The notes under the pieces: model-generated
The model's database searches: none
What the model saw: the letters and a program-made list of their open reading frames with translations, nothing else
Told to the model about the DNA's origin: nothing
Shown here: positions 43,178 to 45,317 of the stretch, in pieces
Layout of the letters: every line of letters starts with the position of its first letter
Numbering within the stretch: position 1 is the first letter of the stretch
Position numbers and translations under genes: made by a program
Assembly (NCBI GenBank): GCA_035545275.1
Contig: DASZYT010000022.1
Location: 1-45,317, forward strand
From: DASZYT01 sp035545275
GTDB taxonomy: Bacteria > Patescibacteriota > Saccharimonadia > Saccharimonadales > UBA4665
Direction of reading: 5' to 3'
DNA length: 45,317 nucleotides

Positions 43178-44207
43178 GCTCGTATGCCTGTAGCTGTTCG
43201 ATAAGGTCATCGATCTGACCGTTGAGGGCACCAGGAATATTGCTACGTGAGTACCCAATGCGGTGATCGGTGATACGATCCTGTGGAAAGTTGTAGGTGC
43301 GGATCTTTTCGCTGCGATCACCCGAGCCGATTAGCTTTTTACGGGCATCGGACAGCTGCTTTTGTTCTTCCTCAATCTTTAGAGCAAGCAGGCGCGAACG
43401 CAGCACGCCAAGAGCCTTTGCCTTGTTTTTGATTTGTGACTTTTCGTCTTGGCAGGTTACGACCATGCCAGTAGGAACGTGAGTAATTCGTACGGCTGAG
43501 TCAGTGGTATTGACTGATTGGCCGCCATGGCCGCTGCTGCGGTAGACATCTATTCGCAAGTCGTTAGGATTTATCTCAATATCGGACTCTTCGGCTTCGG
43601 GCAGGACAGCCACGGTAACGGTTGACGTATGAATGCGTCCCTGGCTTTCGGTTGCAGGTACGCGTTGCACCCGGTGGACGCCAGCCTCAAACTTAAGGTT
43701 TTTGTAGGCTTCAACGCCACGAACGGCAAAAATAATTTCCTTAAAGCCGCCAACCTCACTAGGGGACTCATCGATAAGTTCGATTTTAAAACCATGGGTC
43801 TCCGCCCAGCGCACATACATGCGGTAGAGTTCACCGGCAAATAGGCTGGCCTCGTCGCCGCCGGCAGCGGCACGGATTTCGATAATGACGTCACGGTCAT
43901 TGTTTGGATCTTGGGGGGTCAGGGCTTCGGCCATTGCCGCATCGTTTGCGGCAATTTTTTGCTCAAGCTCTTCTAGTTCACTGCGAGCCAATTCGGCGAG
44001 TTCATCATTGCCGCGGGCAAGTTCGGTGGCCTGGGATGCGGCCTCGGCTAGCTGGTGTTTCTCGTCAAAGAGTGTTAGCAAATGTTCGAGTTGTGAACGG
44101 CGCTTAGCGAGCTTTGGATAGTCCTTTTGTGTATACACAGCAGGGTCGGTCAACGTTTGCTCAAGTTGACTGAATTCGGTGCGTAGCGCTTGTTCTTTGT
44201 GGTCCAT
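43149..44207 (-). CDS. prfA: Peptide chain release factor 1
   Basis: 352 aa. The catalytic GGQ in SSGHGGQSVNTTDSAVR and the RF1 codon-recognition PAT in RVPATESQGRIHTS are clear, so it reads UAA and UAG. Coiled N-terminal helices (residues 1-90) are normal. UGA stops, used by several genes here, need RF2 encoded elsewhere. AAGGAC lies 5 nt before the ATG at 44207, and TATAAT is 12 nt upstream. Confidence 0.95.
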   Translation of the reverse strand: MDHKEQALRTEFSQLEQTLTDPAVYTQKDYPKLAKRRSQLEHLLTLFDEKHQLAEAASQATELARGNDELAELARSELEELEQKIAANDAAMAEALTPQDPNNDRDVIIEIRAAAGGDEASLFAGELYRMYVRWAETHGFKIELIDESPSEVGGFKEIIFAVRGVEAYKNLKFEAGVHRVQRVPATESQGRIHTSTVTVAVLPEAEESDIEINPNDLRIDVYRSSGHGGQSVNTTDSAVRITHVPTGMVVTCQDEKSQIKNKAKALGVLRSRLLALKIEEEQKQLSDARKKLIGSGDRSEKIRTYNFPQDRITDHRIGYSRSNIPGALNGQIDDLIEQLQAYEHELISSDVA

Positions 44208-44230
44208 AGTCTGTCCTTATTATATATAGG

Positions 44231-44270
44231 AAAAGCAAAACCGCCTGAATACGTTATATTCGGGCGGTTT
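44231..44270 (-). terminator. Terminator of rpmE (minus strand)
   Basis: The inverted repeat of 44240-44250 with 44258-44268 (AACCGCCTGAAT-type arms), read on the minus strand, is followed by a T-rich tract. It lies between rpmE and prfA. Confidence 0.72.
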
Positions 44271-44283
44271 AGTGAAGGTTTCG

Positions 44284-44664
44284 TTAGCGCTTGGTGGCGT
44301 TTTGGGAAGAGGGTGTATTGTCGTGTTCTTCTTCGGTGTCGGCGGCTTTGGCAGCACGGGCAGCGGCACGCTTCGCTTGCTTCTGGGCAGCATTAGCACG
44401 CTTTTCTTTGGCGGCTTCAGCAGCGGCAGCGCGGGCCTTAAACTTGTCGACACGGCCTTCAATGTCAACCACGCGTTCTTCACCGGTAAAGAAGGGGTGA
44501 GAGCTGCTACTAATGTGGACTTTGACTAAGGGATACTCATTGCCATCTTCCCACTTGATAGTTTCGTCAGTTGCGACGGTAGAGCGCGTCAAGAGCATAA
44601 AGCCGTTGTTCAGGTCCTGAAATACGACCGGGCGGTAGTTAGTAGGGTGAATATCTTTTTTCAT
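44284..44664 (-). CDS. rpmE: 50S ribosomal protein L31 (with long charged tail)
   Basis: 126 aa. The first ~78 residues (MKKDIHPTNYRPVVFQDLNNG...SSSHPFFTGEERVVDIEGRVDKF) are bL31 of the Cys-less type. A ~45-residue tail follows: an Ala/Lys/Arg/Glu-rich helix (ARAAAAEAAKEKRANAAQKQ) and an acidic end, longer than in most bL31 proteins. The promoter (TTGACA 17 bp TATAAT, plus-strand 44674-44702) is a perfect consensus, 9 nt from the ATG with no SD, so the mRNA is very likely leaderless. Confidence 0.9.
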   Translation of the reverse strand: MKKDIHPTNYRPVVFQDLNNGFMLLTRSTVATDETIKWEDGNEYPLVKVHISSSSHPFFTGEERVVDIEGRVDKFKARAAAAEAAKEKRANAAQKQAKRAAARAAKAADTEEEHDNTPSSQNATKR

Positions 44665-44673
44665 ATCTCGGCT

Positions 44674-44702
44674 ATTATATCTGTTGAGTGATGAAATGTC
44701 AA
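44674..44702 (-). promoter_or_regulatory. Perfect consensus promoter of rpmE
   Basis: On the minus strand: TTGACA (44697-44702), 17-bp spacer, TATAAT (44674-44679). The ATG (44664) follows after only 9 nt. Confidence 0.9.
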
Positions 44703-44763
44703 AAGGCTTTCGTGCTTGATTACCTACCGTTGTGTTATAAAATGTAAGCAAAAGGGGAACGGT

Positions 44764-45317
44764 GTGAGCGGATTTGCGAGACGATTGCAACAAGGGGCGA
44801 GCGTACGACAAGCTATTGCCGGTAACATCTTGGCAAAAGATGACTTCAATAGGGCAGACGGTAGTTTGGGCTCAAGCGATTCTGGAACGGGGTACAGCTC
44901 GCAACCGTGGAGCACCTTCGGCACGCCTATCAGCGGCAGTACGCCGACGTGGGGTATCGTAAATGATCAGGTTTACGTAACAGCCCCAGGCGGCACCAAC
45001 TCGGAAGCCATCGCTACCATACCGGTATCTGTATTGGCCGGGACCGCGTTTTGCGATATCTATTTATCCCCTACTAGTTCCTGCGCGGCGCTGTCCATGC
45101 GGGCCAGTAGCGACGGCAGCACATATCTCAATATTCAGTTGAATGAAAGCGAAGGCAATTATGACCGTATCGCGCTATCGAAACGGGTGGCGGGAGTTAC
45201 GACGTGGTTGGCGGCAATCGAACCGGCCAATCTGGGCGCCGGCTTTGGCTATACGCTGGCGACGGTACTGACGGCGAGCGAAATAAGCGTGTATGTCGAG
45301 GGAGTGTTTCAGTTTTC
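44764..45317 (+). CDS. Jelly-roll domain protein, SGFxRRLQQ N-terminus (partial)
   Basis: GTG start with AAAGGGG 6 nt upstream; the frame stays open to the window end (184 codons). The N-terminus SGFARRLQQG matches the SGFGRRLQQA start of the FN3 protein at 34032-35741. From residue about 25 a jelly-roll/LamG-like domain begins (DDFNRADGSLGSS...WSTFGTPISG...). There is no hydrophobic signal peptide. It is divergent from rpmE. The C-terminal end lies outside the window. Confidence 0.8.
   Translation, partial: MSGFARRLQQGASVRQAIAGNILAKDDFNRADGSLGSSDSGTGYSSQPWSTFGTPISGSTPTWGIVNDQVYVTAPGGTNSEAIATIPVSVLAGTAFCDIYLSPTSSCAALSMRASSDGSTYLNIQLNESEGNYDRIALSKRVAGVTTWLAAIEPANLGAGFGYTLATVLTASEISVYVEGVFQF

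Noticed and set aside
1..45317. Alternative code with UGA as glycine
   Set aside because: Several well-defined genes end at TGA in the right place (ROK kinase, yqeY-like gene, parA), so UGA is a stop.

Overview
The window looks like a chromosomal segment of a Patescibacteria/CPR bacterium, most likely a Saccharibacteria (TM7) member. This is inferred from gene content, without a database search: two small KGG-repeat proteins, compact overlapping genes, a short four-domain S1 and a short IF-2, an adenosylcobalamin-dependent (class II) ribonucleotide reductase beside NrdR, a eukaryote-like (type 2) IleRS, and giant secreted repeat proteins. Several genes end in TGA and prfA carries the RF1 PAT motif, so the standard bacterial code is in use and not the UGA=Gly code of Gracilibacteria/Absconditabacteria. 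Base composition is near 50% GC by eye.

Layout. 1-733: 3' end of 23S rRNA, a roughly 380-nt spacer without tRNA, 5S rRNA and terminator. 0.86-2.8 kb: two KGG genes, then on the minus strand a ROK kinase and a small HExxH/zinc-ribbon protein. 2.8-6.25 kb: rpsA, infB and a small helical protein. 6.2-9.7 kb (minus): priA-def-fmt. 9.7-12.1 kb: winged-helix regulator, rpsU, yqeY-like gene, adk, map. 12.1-14.9 kb: ftsA and ftsZ. 15-18.5 kb: nrdR and nrdJ. 18.6-23 kb: an unrecognised small protein, a thioredoxin-fold protein without CxxC, a T-box leader with ileS, and rplU. 23-35.7 kb: a 10.5-kb gene for a giant secreted beta-propeller/beta-solenoid protein, convergent with an FN3/jelly-roll protein. 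35.8-37.5 kb: parA-parB. 37.5-42.1 kb: lepB, an LCP-family protein, a polytopic membrane protein and an HtrA-type protease. 42.1-44.7 kb (minus): prmC, prfA, rpmE. The window ends inside another jelly-roll gene whose product shares an N-terminal SGFxRRLQQ motif with the FN3 protein.

How the genes fit together. Most are housekeeping: translation (rRNAs, S1, S21, L21, L31, IF-2, RF1 and its methylase, Fmt/Def/Map N-terminal processing, IleRS), nucleotide supply (Adk, NrdJ with its repressor NrdR), division and segregation (FtsA/FtsZ, ParA/ParB) and replication restart (PriA). The accessory part is a cell-surface programme: signal peptidase, LCP cell-wall polymer transferase, HtrA protease and the giant protein, which has a signal peptide and carries four propeller blocks of 3, 7, 7 and 7 blades. 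For an organism probably living attached to a host cell, this protein is a plausible attachment factor.

Most notable signals: (1) at least nine genes have a -10-like hexamer only 7-11 nt upstream of the start codon and no Shine-Dalgarno sequence, indicating frequent leaderless mRNAs; (2) an ileS T-box leader with an apparent ultrashort stem I and an unusual terminator that encloses the antiterminator; (3) the 3-7-7-7 propeller architecture with near-identical DNA repeats; (4) structured leaders before KGG gene 2, nrdJ and the giant gene; (5) the shared SGFxRRLQQ N-terminus.
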